Source of the DNA: Leucaena leucocephala
Taxonomy: Eukaryota > Streptophyta > Magnoliopsida > Fabales > Fabaceae
Direction: 5' to 3'
Length of the DNA stretch: 64,000 nt
Assembly (NCBI GenBank): GCA_037074615.1
Contig: CM073549.1
Coordinates: 3,353,001-3,417,000 of the forward strand
Shown: piece after piece, positions 22,449-35,309 of the stretch
How the letters are laid out: each line of letters starts with the position of its first letter
Numbering within the stretch: the stretch's first letter is position 1
Translations under genes and position numbers: made by a program
The notes under the pieces: generated by a model
Database searches by the model: none
Told to the model about the DNA's origin: nothing
What the model saw: the letters and a program-made list of their open reading frames with translations, nothing else

Positions 22449-23439
22449 TCATACATTAACTACAAAGATAAATATAATAAACATTTCAGCAAATGGTTGT
22501 TTGACTTCCTATAAGATAAGAGGGAAGTTGAATCAATATTAATACGAGAAATATATACTTACATAATGTGCCTTGTCATCCTAACTTTATCAATTTAATT
22601 AGTTAATGACTGATACAATTAAAATTTTATTTTATTTTTAAAGAAAAATAAATCTTGAAAAACTAAAAATTTATCTAAACTAAATTAAAATGTTTATTTT
22701 TTAAAAAAATAAAATAATATATGAATTATTTTATATCAATTATTAACTAATTAAAATTAAAATATATTGAGTTATTATATTTTAATTAAATAAAAATTAA
22801 ATAATATGACATTACTATAGAGTATGTAAATATTTTTCTATTAAATAACAGTAATATCTTACATTGAAATATTATTAAATACCAAAAACGAAGCTTCCTC
22901 AATCCTCATCCCGTTCACAAGCCCACTTCGGTAATTCCAAATCCTTCACATGATCTTAACTTCATTTCAAGACGGCAAAAATAGTCAGATAGAGAAAGGC
23001 ATGTGAATGACAGAGAGGCTAGTGTTTGGAAGTCCATATTTCCTTACCTCTTTGGAAGCGTAGCTCTTGTTCTTGCTCTAATGTCTGTGGCATGTATCGA
23101 TGATTTTCGTTTGCTCATACTTAAAAAGAGATTCGTCTCAATCGTCATCATTGCTGCTCATGTCTAACTCTGAGCCAAATGTTCTCGTGATTATGGCCGG
23201 CCACGATAACCCTACTTACCTGGCTCACCCAGCAGTTCCATTATCATACTAAACTCGTGAACTACAACCACCAACCCCTTCTTTAACCTCCGTCACCGAC
23301 ATCAGAGATTTCCAGTGACTAGTTTTCTGAGAAAGTTTTTGAGGTTCATACGAGAATGTAGAGATGAAGTCGTTGGCAGACAAAATGACGCTGAAGTGGA
23401 AAGGTACAATTATATAATGTTTGTGTTTTAATATATTTT

Positions 23440-24034
23440 TAGAGAAGGGCTTATACAAAAAAAAAAAGAATTTTTAGATAACTTTTAGAAAATGACTTCT
23501 GGAAAAGAATTTATAGAAAAAAAAATTGTTCTGAATAAATAAATATTTAGATAAATGACCTTTTGTATTGGTAAATTATTAGAAAAGATACGAGATAAAA
23601 AATATAAAAATTGTTCTCTGGACGAGTGTCGAGCAGTGACGAGCGATAGCGACCCACCGCTTTTTCTCTCTGAGCAGCAACGGCAACCCACTACTTCTTC
23701 TCCGACCAACTAGATTTGCGACGACGACTTGTGGAGGCTATCAGGACGGCGACATGGAGGAGAGAAACACAGCGACATAGGGGTAAAGAAGAAGCAGAGA
23801 TAAGAAGAGAGAGAAGAGAATAGGAAAAAATAGAGATAAAATAGTAAATAGATAGTCTATAAGCTCTTTTACTGTTCTACAAGCTATTTCTAGTAGTTTA
23901 TTTAAAACTATGGTTTTAAACCATGGTTTGGTCCATAATCCCTTTTGAACAAATATATTTTAAAATTTTTCCAAACCAAAATTTAAACTAAAAACTCTTT
24001 TAAAATCTAAGTTTAGAGTTACTCAAATAGGCCC
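23440..24034 (-). mobile_element. Non-autonomous element, family G, copy 1
   Basis: Read on the minus strand it starts GGGCCTATTTGAGTAACTC and shares many words in the same order with 39745-40217: TTTTAAAAGAG, AACCATAGTTT, AGTAAAAGAGCTTATA, a CT-rich tract, and TTTTGTATTGGTAAATTA near the other end. It carries an extra CpG-rich stretch (about 23,620-23,760) absent from copy 2. The left border is approximate. No transposase coding. Confidence 0.55.
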
Positions 24035-25917
24035 AATAATATTGCCTTACCCGGATATATCAAGACATTGCTTGAACTTTACACGAACCTTGCCCAGACC
24101 TTGCACAAGGTCTAGGAAACCTTGACCCTACAATTTAGACCATTGGTTTTGTTCTAGTTGTATTGGAAAGTTCCTCCATTTTTAACCCTTAAATTCAAAA
24201 TTTGCTTTTAATGTGAAGTAAATTTGAAATGACAATTTTAAAAGGGAAGAACTAACGTAGAATCAACTTTTTCAATGGTCAATGCATTCAACTACAAAAG
24301 ACAAATTAAAGTAAAGAAGTTTATGGCTAATTACATACCTTTAATACCATTAATATATATAGGCTATAGCATCAGATTTTCATATAGAGAATCATATTTA
24401 ATTTATTTTCCTCAAATGGGGTTTGAAGTTTCTCTCTATCTGCTCTTTTTTTTCCTTATAAAAGCATACATAGGCGTTCAAAACCTTGGAATAATATGTC
24501 AAAAGAACAAAAGAATTAGTACGAGGTTGATTATTAACAACTTCTAGAATTGTTACACTTTAATTAGTATCGTGTATTAGACTATTTGTCAGGAAAAAAA
24601 AAAGCTTAGTATTAAGAAATAAAGGAAAAAGAAATGAGGAGCTACAAATCTCAGCAGATTGAATTGATGTCATTTTAAAATACTACACACACTAAAAATT
24701 TTAAAACACCTAAAAGAATTGTTTAGAACCAATAAGCTAACAACGCCCTAGAGAAAAAACATTGTTTGCGATGAGCTAAATTTAAGCCCAGTTTTGTTTG
24801 GGCCTTCTTGAAGTTAAGAAAAGGCCCACCAGAAGGTTTAAATTCGTATTTAAAGCCCATATATCTCCTTGGCAGGGTCTTTTTTTTCGCCTTACAAAAA
24901 GAAAAGGCCATTACATGTTTTGAGTCATAAAATTTCCTCAAAGTCACCAGTTGACTTATACATGCCAACAAATATTAATTCAGTTGATTAAAAGTTAATT
25001 TATAACTTTTAAAGTCACAAATTTAAATTTTATTATTGATATAATAATTTTATTAATAGTCAATTTATAAATATTCTTTAAACTTAAAAACATATTACGA
25101 GTAAATTCGAATTCAACTAGCCTAAATTTTATATTAAATATATATATATATATTTGAATTGTAATATAGTCAATGGTTATATATACTAATAATTATTTTA
25201 AATCATATAAAAATATTCAAATTGATAATAAACATGTATTTTATATTATAGCTTCTGAAATGAGTCATAATGTTTATATTGTGACTCTATTGATTGATGA
25301 ATTAGATTCTTAATTAAAAAGTATTTATCATATTAATATTGAAAATGTATTTCATGAAAATTTAAATGTAAAATGCAAGAAGATAATTAAAATAAATGAT
25401 GAAAATGTGAAATAACACATTTTAAATTTGAAGTGATGCACAGATTGATATGGAGTGAAATCAAATATCGACATACATGGATAGAAATTCAAGCTGTTTT
25501 ATATTTGTCAAAGAAATTCAAGCTATTCATTAGAATGGGCATAGAACAATAGTAGTAATAAACATTGAAGAATTAGTAGAGAAAATATGGTTAATTAGTT
25601 ATCACAGTTGTAATGTTTATGAAGTCAAATCTATGGAATGGAGTGTCTATAATCAATAGTTTTGATTACGCGAGAGAATCATAAGACGCGTTAATCTTGA
25701 AGGTCATCTCTCCCCCAACAAATTCTAATTCACTCCATCTCTCTCTCACACACATATGCTTCTCATCCCCGTCAATGCTCTGTAACATTCTGCACGATCG
25801 TATTCTTCGCTGGATTCACTCTCCAACTCCCCTTCAGGTTTCGATCCGTTTCCGAAAGCTTCAGGCTTGATTCGCTGAATCACTGAAGCCGAGCCCAGCT
25901 CAATGATCGGATCGAGC

Positions 25918-28900
25918 ATGTCGAAGAGACTTCCCTACACGAATAAAGATGTTGACTATGACAACGCCAAGTTTCGCCATCGTTCATTCATTAAGGTACC
26001 TCCGGAAATTAGATCTTAGCTGGGAAATCATCTGGAAAGTTAGTTATGTTGAAGTTGAAAGGGACCCAGAATTTGATTGATGATAGTTATTTAGATTGTG
26101 GTTGGATTCTGTATTGGTGGTGTTTGTATAGTTTGCGAGATATAATTTCAGTTGATGTCTACATGGGTGGGGGGACGATAGTTTTTCAAGTTTTACAATG
26201 AAACTTGGTTAGAGACTCATTGTATTAAGGCAGAACTTTTCTAGATATCTTGATTTTGGTTCGCAAAATTTTGTCTTTTAAGCTCAGCTGAGTCACATGA
26301 AACTTCTGACTGATTGATGTATACTAGCTTAAGCTCGCTGGTCTTATTGAAAATATAATTGTTGGTACCTGTCTTGGAAGGAGAAGTTATGATTTTAAGT
26401 TACTGATAAGAAAGCGTCTTGTATTTTATTTGCCCAATTCTGTTTAACCCTGATTTTGTTTTGCTTTCTAGAGTTGTAGTTGTTTTAGTTAATACATAAG
26501 AAACTTTGGTGCCCAATGAAATGAAAATATAACCTACAGAATGAAAGATTAATTTTTCCAGTTAGGCCATGTTCAAATTGGCTCACTCTAGAGAAGTTTC
26601 TATTTTCTCGCACATTTAGGAACACTTCTTGGGCTAAGGTTTCTTAAATGCGTACATCCATTTAAAACTTGGCATAGCGCATCCTTTTCTTTGATCTAAA
26701 TATTAGTTTGTATAATTTGATCTTTTGTGGATAACTTCTGATTCTGATTTGCGTTACTTTTACAATGAAGATGTGATGCAACACCCACTTACACACACTT
26801 GCACAGATGCAAACTGAGGGATATGGGAGAGAATGAAAAAGGGGGCACTAGAACAGTGATGATGGGGGAGAGGATAGAAAGAATGTAGGAGGGAGATTAA
26901 GCTGAGTAATGAAGAGGAGGATTAGACCAGAAGGAGGGGGAATATGAAGAACTTGAGGGGTATTTGAAGGAAAAGGGATTTAACTTTCTGATATGTAACA
27001 TTTAATTTTCAGTTGTTCTACGAATATCCTCTTGCTACTTCTAAATTAATGATTTTCTGTACCATAGTATTTAAAGGAAAAGGGATATACTGTGTCCTGA
27101 TTTTCCAGGGCTTTACTCAGAGCTTGGCCACTAGCAATTTAAAGCGTGATTGTACTAGCTGTAGCATGGGAAAGTTCCTACTTTTACTGCTGGTATTTGG
27201 TTTAGCATATGTTATGCTGACTCACGCAAGCCCTGGTCCTGTTGATTCTGATAATCAAGCAATTGGCGATGGAAAAAGTGAAGGTAACCTCGTCACCAAG
27301 GGTGGAATCACACTAAGAAGCCTGTTAAGACGGCCTCCAAGGCTTCCTCCTCGATTACCACCTGATTCTAAAGGAGAAAATAATAATATTGGTCATGTAA
27401 AACAAGATGTTGGATCAATGTGGACTACTAGGCAACAAAAAGTCAAGGATGCTTTTGTTCATGCATGGGCTGGATATAAAAAATATGCTATGGGTTTTGA
27501 TGAACTTATGCCACTTAGCCAGCATGGAGTTGATGGGTTAGGAGGATTAGGTGCTACAGTGGTTGATGCCCTTGATACAGCCATGATAATGGGTGTTGAT
27601 GAAGTTATTGCTGAAGCTGGATCCTGGGTTGAAGAACACCTTTCGAAACGAATCATTGAGAAGGGCCAAGTAAATTTGTTTGAAACTACAATCCGCGTTT
27701 TGGGAGGGCTTTTAAGTGCATATCATCTAAAGAGGTGGGGAGAAAGGAATGAACTTAACAAATGCAGGACCTGAACCAGCTGTTTACCTAGAAATTGCCA
27801 AGAATTTGGCTGATCGTCTGTTCTCTGCTTTTACATCCAGTCCAACTTCTATTCCATTGTCTGATGTTATTCTGCGTGACTCCTCAGCCCATCCAGCTCC
27901 TGGCGGACTGAGCAGTACTTCTGAAGTTTCCACCGTACAACTTGAATTCAATTATCTCAGTTCAGTATCTGGTGATCAGAAATACAGTGTGGAGGCTATG
28001 AAAACCTTGGATCACATGAAGACTCTCCCCAAGGTTGAAGGATTGGTTCCTATCTACATTAGGTATGGAAATGTATTAGAGTTATATAGTGTACATGCCT
28101 CACTTTCTTCAACCGCAACTTTTTCTTTTTAGTTTCCTATTATTTTTTTTTGTATTCATTGTCTTATTTTTACCTATATTTTCAAACATGCTCAGGCCAC
28201 TGTAGATTTCTCTCTCCTTTTTTAATGATTTTCTTCTAAACATTTGATATTGTCCATAAACTTAATGCAGCCCCCATTCTGGCCAATTTAGTGGAGAAAA
28301 CATCAGACTGGGATCTCGTGGTGATAGTTATTATGAGTACTTAATCAAAGTGTGGCTTCAGTCTGGAGCTAGTCATGAGGGTAATACATCGTACTTGTAT
28401 GAAATGTATGTGGAAGCAATGAAGGGTGTTAAGCATCTCCTTGTTCGAAAAACAATTCCAAATGGATTAGTTTTTGTTGGAGAATTGCCTTATGGATTAA
28501 ATGGTGGTTTCAGTCCAAAAATGGATCACCTGGTATGCACTGACTCCTTTTCATGTTTGACGTTGCTTGAAAAGTTCATTTAGTCCCTTAGTTGCTGGAC
28601 AACTGTTTTTTTTTTTGTTTATTCTAGTATAAAGATTGCAAAAGGGCTTCTTAAAGTTATAACTTATTTTTCCATCTGTACTATATTATGTCTTACTGAC
28701 ATTTCTGAACAATCAATTAGGATGTCAGTGACTAGATTTTTGTTAATAATGACTTATACTTCTCTCTCCTGCTCTGTTGAGATTTTTGTTAAAAGAACTA
28801 CTAAATGTCAATTATGAACTTCTTATAATTTAATTTTTTTCTGTTGACATTTACCACCTACCTAACATTGATGCAAAGATAATTGCTGCCCGTGCAGGTG

Positions 28901-29768
28901 TGTTTCTTACCTGGTACTCTAGCACTTGGTGCCACTAAAGGCCTTACAAAGGAAAAGGCAATGCTAAACAATACGCTGAACTTCGAAGACATGGAGAATT
29001 TGAAGCTTGCTGAAGACCTGGCTAAAACATGCTTTGAAATGTACTCAGTAACTTCTACTGGTTTGGCTCCAGAAATTGGTTACTTTCATACCGAGGTTAA
29101 CAAGTGTTTTACAACATATTGTGGATTTTTTTATTACAAAATGAACTTGATGGTGCTCTCTAAGAAAACATAATACATATCTTTTGTTGCTAAGTGATGA
29201 TTCATTTGACTGATTATGCAGGAATTTTCTGAAGAAGGTCTTGATGGAGGGAATAAGAGCTCAGAATATGTTAATGATATTATAATAAAACCAGCTGATA
29301 GGCATAATCTTTTGCGGCCTGAGACCGTGGAATCATTATTTGTTTTATACCGTATTACAGAAGATCCAAAGTATGCTTCTGTTCCCCCTTGTGTATTGGT
29401 CTAATTGATAACTTAATTACCTGGGCCCATTCCTGGGACCATACGCAAGAAACCCAGAACACAAGTTTAATATTTCTTTCTTGATGTTTCTCTGATGACC
29501 TAATTTTTTCTGTTACAGGTATCGTGAATGGGGTTGGCAGATATTCGAAGCTTTTGAGAAATACACAAGGGTTGAGACTGGTGGATACACTTCTCTGGAC
29601 GATGTAACTATTGTCCCCCCTAGAACAAGAGACAAAATGGAAACTTTCTTTCTGGGAGAAACGCTGAAGTATTTGTACTTGCTGTTTGAAGATAGCTCTG
29701 TTGTTCCTTTGGATAAATTTGTTTTTAACACAGAAGCACGTCCTATACCAATCAATATGAAGAAATGA
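25918..29768 (+). pseudogene. MNS3: Class I alpha-1,2-mannosidase MNS3-type (GH47), with one frameshift
   Basis: Six exons, 25918-25995, 27109-28062, 28271-28532, 28898-29095, 29222-29370 and 29519-29768; about 629 residues if one base is ignored. MNS3 trims a mannose from Man9 N-glycans in the early secretory pathway. Seen: start MSKRLPY (an in-frame ATG at 25903 is an alternative), a signal-anchor at residues 49-64 (FLLLLLVFGLAYVMLT), then the GH47 domain with NLFETTIRVLGGLLSAY (first acid, Glu), PKMDHLVCFLPG (Asp and a disulphide Cys), AKTCFEMY (partner Cys), RHNLLRPETVESLFVLYR (Glu) and the calcium-binding FNTEA near the end. Exon 2 has one extra base in an AAA at about 27729-27731; the frame otherwise stops at TGA 27772-27774. 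All five introns and every known catalytic block are intact, so the break is either very young or an assembly error; I label it a pseudogene only for that break. Confidence 0.85.
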
Positions 29769-30194
29769 TGCGTTTTTCTTTTTCGCCGCAAAGGCATTCA
29801 CTCGACAGAAAGCTTTTAGCCACCAAGAATGAAGTGGTACAAAGTGAGAAGCTTCTTTGAAGTTAATCGGGAAACCCTTACACAAAGCAAGAGCACTTGT
29901 TGTAAAGGCATTGATTCGCTTGGATATCAAGGAGCACAAAATGTGGCAAATATTGTTTGAATCTTGCAACTAAATTACCGCTCTCGACACTTTTGGTTAT
30001 TGGACTTGATTTTTTCCCCCAACTTTTATTGATGAGATTGTAAAATTTTGTTTCAATGATCACTAACAGAGAGCAGCTTTTGTAATTATATTATCTGATT
30101 TTCCAATGATTTTCTGGCTGGGATAATATTGGAGTCAATATTTGATTATATTGTTACATTCCTGTAAATTACATGCTGCCTTCATACCTACGTT
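29769..30194. other. Shared 3' region between convergent MNS3 and KAT-type genes
   Basis: The two stop codons face each other 426 bases apart. Both 3' UTRs must lie here and may overlap as antisense tails. Long minus-strand frames across 29355-30063 are the antisense of MNS3 exon 6 and this UTR. Confidence 0.6.
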
Positions 30195-33100
30195 TTAACC
30201 TTCGTATAATGACTGCAAATTCTCACTATTGCTGCAATGGAAAAAGAGGTGATCACCATCTCGAATTACGCTTATGTCATCTATCTCTGCTATCTCTGTA
30301 TTAACAACTCTTGTAGGTTTTGATCCTGCAAACTTTTCTTCTGCAGTTTCACAATTTTATAATAGTTAGAGTGAGAAATTAAGCAAAGTAGGAATATTTT
30401 TTTATCCGCCCCAACATATTTCAGTTTTGTTGCCATAAGTTCAGAAGTTTGATTTCCCTATTTTAAAAAAAAAAACGGGGAATAGAGAGAGAAAGCTGAC
30501 ACTTTTCTTTGTACGCACCAATATTTGTGAGCAAACTAATTATTGTTACTCTCAATTATAGGTTCAAAATATTTTTCATTTCAAGGTCAAAGCTTACCAG
30601 CAATCTTGATCAGCTCTTCTATTGAATCAGGTAGAATAATCAACTTCCCATGCTGTCCGTGTGAAGTACTGCTGCTATGGCCTATCAAGTGAATCGTGAC
30701 TCTCTTCTTCTTGGATCTAGCCACTTCTCTATTGCTTGAATAAGAATTTTTGTATACGTTCTCTAAAGGGTGGTTAAATGATCCGGGATCGTCATGTTTT
30801 CTGTTTCTGGTTGTGTCGTTCCTAACATGGTTTAACATATCTGGCTCCTCAAAGTCTATTCTATATTCATCTGATCTCTCCATATCGATGTTATAAGTGT
30901 TCTTGTGATCTTGCTGTTCTACCTGAGTTTTTGATTTCCGACCGATGAAATTCAGGTGCTTTGCATTTGCATCTCTTTCGAGCAGTATGTCAACCATCTC
31001 TGGATGCCCTTTGAATGTGGCAGCATGATATTCACTTGTCACCTTATGCAATGTAATCTCTGAGTCTGTGAAGTTTCTATACCTTCCTTCTTGGACTAAT
31101 GAATCCTGGTATGAACTGTTTGTGCATGCATGAGAAAAGCTCTCTCTTGCTTTTACTCCATCTAGTTTTTCATGAAGGACCAATCCAGGTTCTGCATTTG
31201 GATACTCAAAGCCCAAGCCTTCTTGTCCCTTTAATCTCTGTCAGTATAAATAACAAGTAGTTAGGACAATTTGGTAGTTATTATTATTACTGTTATTTAT
31301 ATATATATATTATCTGTTTATGAGGTTGTCGTTTTTCCTATTTACCATGGCAAAGTTATCCATTATAATTTTTGAATCTTCTGGATATACTTGAACAGCC
31401 TTCATTAATGAAGTTTTGTTGAGTCGTAAAATTTGAGAAAGCTCTGCAGTCCGAACAGTGAACGGTTGTGGTCTGTGGGTGAATATCCCAATCTCTCCAA
31501 ATGTTTCTCCTAAAACTGCCTTCCCAACAACCTGAATTGTTCATGTGAACGGTTAGTAAGATAAAGTTGTGTCATTTAGTACTCTAGTGAAGATAAAATG
31601 TTCGATTAATGTAACATACTTGATCATACCCATCCATGTGGCGAACAAGATCCTGCAACAATTGGTAACTTTTATTAGTACCTATTCTTTATTTTTTGGG
31701 CCGGCATTAGTAGCTATTCTTAAAAAATGACCTTTGCTACATACTCATCTTCAACATGTATAAAAAAGTAAAGGAGCGTCCAGCAATTTGATATTATTTT
31801 TTAGTTATATCCATCACCTTAATTTTATTTATAATATATCTAACACCTTAAACTATAAATAGGTTAGAGTACTAGATATAACTAGAAAATAATATTAAGG
31901 GTATTGGATAACTAGGAAAATAATATCAGGATATTACATGTACCATAAGTAAAGGGTACTGGATACTATTAGTATATAATTTTAGGGTGATGATGCTACT
32001 TTCTCTTTATAAAATACTGAATAATAAGTTTCAACTGTTATGCTAAATATGGGAACATAAGATATTGCATCAGCGATTCATAGTTAATTGACTATCAATG
32101 TTTAGTTAACTCACCACTGCCCCTGAAACAAGCACGTAAAGATCTGTAGGAACCTCATTTTGCAGTATCACATCTTCCTTGGGTGGAAAATACTCAGCTT
32201 CCATTTCTGAGGCCTGTTATTATTGTTACTTTGTCAGACTTGGTAACAGTGTTTGATTGAAGTAACTAGTGAATCTGCATTAGGAAAATTATTATGTAGT
32301 CCTTCATAAACAATCTAATTACTAAAAAATCCCTTAAATTGTTAATATGTCATGACTTCTTGTCATTTTCTGCACTACCAGATCTTGTCAATACTTTATT
32401 ACTTACCTATTATATGACTTTTTAGTGATTAATTACATATATGGGACTGCACAGTAATTTTCCTATCTACATTTTCCTCTAAGCGGAAGATGAAAAAAGG
32501 TGGAAAAGGAAAGAGGATGATGATACTAAAGCAAGATGATAGGAAATACAGATAACACTTACCAGTTGGAAAAGGAAGTCATGGGAAACTCCATGGAATA
32601 GGTAGGCCCCCTTCACAATAGGAAAGAAGAGATGATTTGCAATGCTTGAACGAATAGCCTTAGGCAGACCATTTAATGTTTCTTGTTGCTTCAATCCTTC
32701 TGTTTTAAACCTCAGACATAAGTGTGACAACATTTGATCTTGTAGGTGTTGTGGCAGATGATTCCTTGATGCAAACTCAGAAGCTGCTCCAATCGTATCT
32801 CTCTGTGGCACCCAAAAAGCAAGATTTTGTTACTTGTTAGAAGAACTCAAGAAAGTTCCTCTTAATTGAAATGAATACTACTTATAAACTCTGATGTTGC
32901 ATGGAAAACCTGTGCTAACACAGACACTACAGTATGGCAAAATTTGAAGTGTTTACATGTAATGTCTAATATCAGTGTCCAATACACATACAAAGTCTCT
33001 TTTCCTGAAGTGTCTGTTCTTTCTAAGTTACAAGTACTCCCTTTGTCCCTTTTTACAAGGTCCTCTTCGACTTTGTCTGAATAATAATTTTTTTACCTAT

Positions 33101-35225
33101 TTTACCCATCATTAATTTCTCTCATACATTCTCTTTCATTATTTTTCTAATCATTACTCTCTCTCCTTTACCTTCTCATAAAGAAGGGTATGCTTGGAAA
33201 AAATATATATATGTCCTACATATTTATTACTTTAAACTAATTTTAATTGCTTTGTTGAACAACTCAATTCGATTAATGAGACCTTATAAATAGGGACCGT
33301 GGGAGTAATATGCAGATGAGCGATAAATTGAGCAGATGAAGAGGCATATAATGTGAGGGCACTAACAAAAGTTTTGGTGTGGCTGGTCCAGTGAACCACA
33401 AGGTTTGTCATGTTTCCAATGATGTATGATGTTAATCCCAAATTGAACAGCATGAACACTGTATCAAACAGCATCTCTGCAGGGTTTTGAGCATGTAAAT
33501 CTCCATAACCCGTGGTAGTAAGTGTTACAATGGACCAGTATATTGCAGTCACATATCTGTCCCACAGACCTTCTTCTTTGAAATTCGGGTGTGTTGCACC
33601 AATCCAAGTCCTTTTAGAATCAGGATACTTTTCTGCAATTAGATAGCAGGAGCATCCGGCACAGTGAACAGCAAACAATGTTACCTGAAATTTGATACAG
33701 GCGATAATCAATACTCCCTCCCTTCCATAATACAATTCACTTTCTATCACCTCATCGGAATCAAGGAATCAAGGAAGAGCGGTTATATCATTAAACCTGT
33801 CTTAAATTGAAAGAAATTCTCAACTTTACCCAAATTAAAAAATGTGCATTTTGGCTCACCTCTCTCCTCTTTGTATAAGTAAAGAAGGGGTAAAATTGGA
33901 AATTTGTAGTTAATAACTCTTTAGATGACTTATATTATGGACTAAGAATTTCTTTTTAGAAGGCAACTTATATTTTGAACTAGATGGAGTAAGTCAATTA
34001 ATATATATATATAAAATAAAGTTTATATGAAGTCGCACTATTCCCAATCATAAATAGAACGTTATGAATAATGGCTTACAGCAATGAGTTTTATGCACCT
34101 GGTCCAGAAATAGTTAAAGCGAATGTCTTTCTCAAGTCTGAAAGAAGGTAAAAGGAGCAAGTAAGAAACTGTGATAATTCTATGACTGGAATTTTTTGAG
34201 ATGTTGCAGAAGACCGGAATCACCAGCAGAAGCATAAGTTGAAGTATGATGAAGTCATGAACCTTGCAAACAGAGAGCTGACTCGTCTCAGACGCCATAA
34301 CCGAAGCATGTTAAGCAGATCAAAGCCAAGCTCACTGCTATGGTTTGTGAAGAGGAGGCTAATACTCTGAAATGGTGCTGTTGAGCAGACATCAAAAATA
34401 AACCATGTTGATATGTACCTGTAAGTTTAAAGTTATTATCAAGAAGCTTGAAGAGGAACCTTCTTGTCATTTTTCTTGTTCTTATTTTTCACTCCTCATG
34501 TCCTTAATATCTATGTCCTATATTTATTAATATTTTTATAAATTACTACTATCAATACTTCCTTAACAATAATCAAATAAAAGAGGGAGAGATATTAAGA
34601 AAGATAATTAAAAATTTGTTATATTAACTACTTTATTTAATTTAATCAAATTAAGTACTGAATGAGTACTTTTTAAAGAAGAAGGATCCAAATGAGCTGT
34701 GTATTTATTTACCTGACTGCAATTTTCCAGGGATCATCAACAAGGAGATGAGACTGACTATCTAAATATGCAACAAAGAATGTGAGCATGATGTCGATGG
34801 CGAAGAAGGCGTCGATAACGTTGTCGATGATGAACAATGCATCTTGCTTTGTAGACAGAAAGGCAAACTCAAAGGGACATATCCAGGCTGAGTAAATGAC
34901 TAGAACAACCAATATAATCTCCCAAGCCCTGTAAATAATGTGCATGAGAAGCAGCAATCTCAGTATCATAAGAATATTCATTATCATATATATATATAGT
35001 CTCTGTCTAAGCTCTAAAGAGTCATCATCACCTATATCTCGGATCCAAAGGGGAGATTATGTATCTTCTGAGTTTGATTTCCTGCACCATTTGAGCTCCA
35101 AGAGATGGAAGAAGATCATTACACAGAAAGTTGCTATGAGAGAAACTTCCCATATTGATTTCATCTAACCAGAACCTCTGGAAGAAGTTCTTTGCACAGG
35201 AAAATGACGTGTCCTGAGTTTGCAT
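30195..35225 (-). CDS. KAT1: Inward-rectifying Shaker K+ channel, KAT1/KAT2 type
   Basis: Eleven exons read right to left: 35225-35032, 34928-34713, 34418-34263, 34137-34080, 33684-33367, 32802-32563, 32213-32115, 31652-31620, 31531-31346, 31237-30598 and 30340-30195; 761 residues, no lesion. Order: an N-terminus with NFFQRF and LLPSLGA; S1 (about 67-88); S2; S3 (STWFIFDVCSTAPF); the voltage sensor S4 (MLRLWRLRRVSSLFARLEK); the pore with TTTGYGD (GYGD at 267-270) and S6 (LFNLGLTSYIIGNMTNLV); a C-linker (ASEFASRNHLP, LKQQETLNGLPKAIR); the cyclic-nucleotide-binding fold with PTDLYVLVSGAV and FGEIGIF; and a C-terminal KHA domain (KLIILPDSIEELIKIAG to VIRDGDHLFF). Such channels carry K+ uptake into guard cells. 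It is longer than AtKAT1 (677) because of an acidic linker with one ankyrin-like repeat near residues 567-598. Introns 4 and 5 carry Stowaway-like MITEs. A minus-strand TATA-like run lies at 35299-35309. Confidence 0.93.
33035..33307. mobile_element. Stowaway-like MITE in KAT-type intron 5
   Basis: TA-flanked ends CTCCCTTTGTCCCTTTTTA and TATAAATAGGGACCGTGGGAG form an imperfect terminal inverted repeat, with the CTCCC...GGGAG form typical of plant Tc1/mariner-derived Stowaway elements. 273 bp including both TA. Confidence 0.7.
33712..33991. mobile_element. Stowaway-like MITE in KAT-type intron 4
   Basis: Starts TACTCCCTCCCTTCCATAAT and ends with the inverted counterpart ...TTTGAACTAGATGGAGTA, with TA at both borders. 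About 280 bp. Its ends differ from the neighbour in intron 5, so they are separate insertions. Confidence 0.7.
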
Positions 35226-35298
35226 ACTTCAAGACTGAAGTAGAAGCAGTTTTAAATTGTAAGGGGTTTATGTTTCTTTTCTTCTATGGTACTGGGAA

Positions 35299-35309
35299 TA
35301 TATATATTA
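35299..35309 (-). promoter_or_regulatory. Possible TATA box of the KAT-type gene
   Basis: An ATATATATATT run 75 bases upstream of the ATG on the minus strand, which would give a leader of about 45 bases. AT-rich surroundings make chance runs common. Confidence 0.35.

Larger units (their letters stand above)
21853..25700. other. Intergenic spacer, AT-rich, with transposon relics
   Basis: No gene recognised in about 3.8 kb. It holds an AT run at 22411-22442, a mixed-composition stretch at 22,880-23,340 that encodes nothing I can identify, an inverted copy of a MITE family at about 23440-24034, and long AT-rich tracts. Frames at 24275-24547 (+) and 24723-24971 (-) lack any family resemblance. 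The last 80 bases before 25,700 may belong to the MNS3 promoter. Confidence 0.6.

Noticed and set aside
24275..24971. Frames of 90 (+) and 82 (-) codons
   Set aside because: Neither has a motif, and both lie in AT-rich spacer between repeats.
29355..29969. 204-codon frame on the minus strand
   Set aside because: Antisense to MNS3 exon 6, its last intron and the 3' UTR; the sense strand has clear GH47 motifs.
34490..34680. Third MITE in the KAT-type gene (intron 2)
   Set aside because: Some CTCC and TACTT words at the ends, but no clear terminal symmetry by eye.
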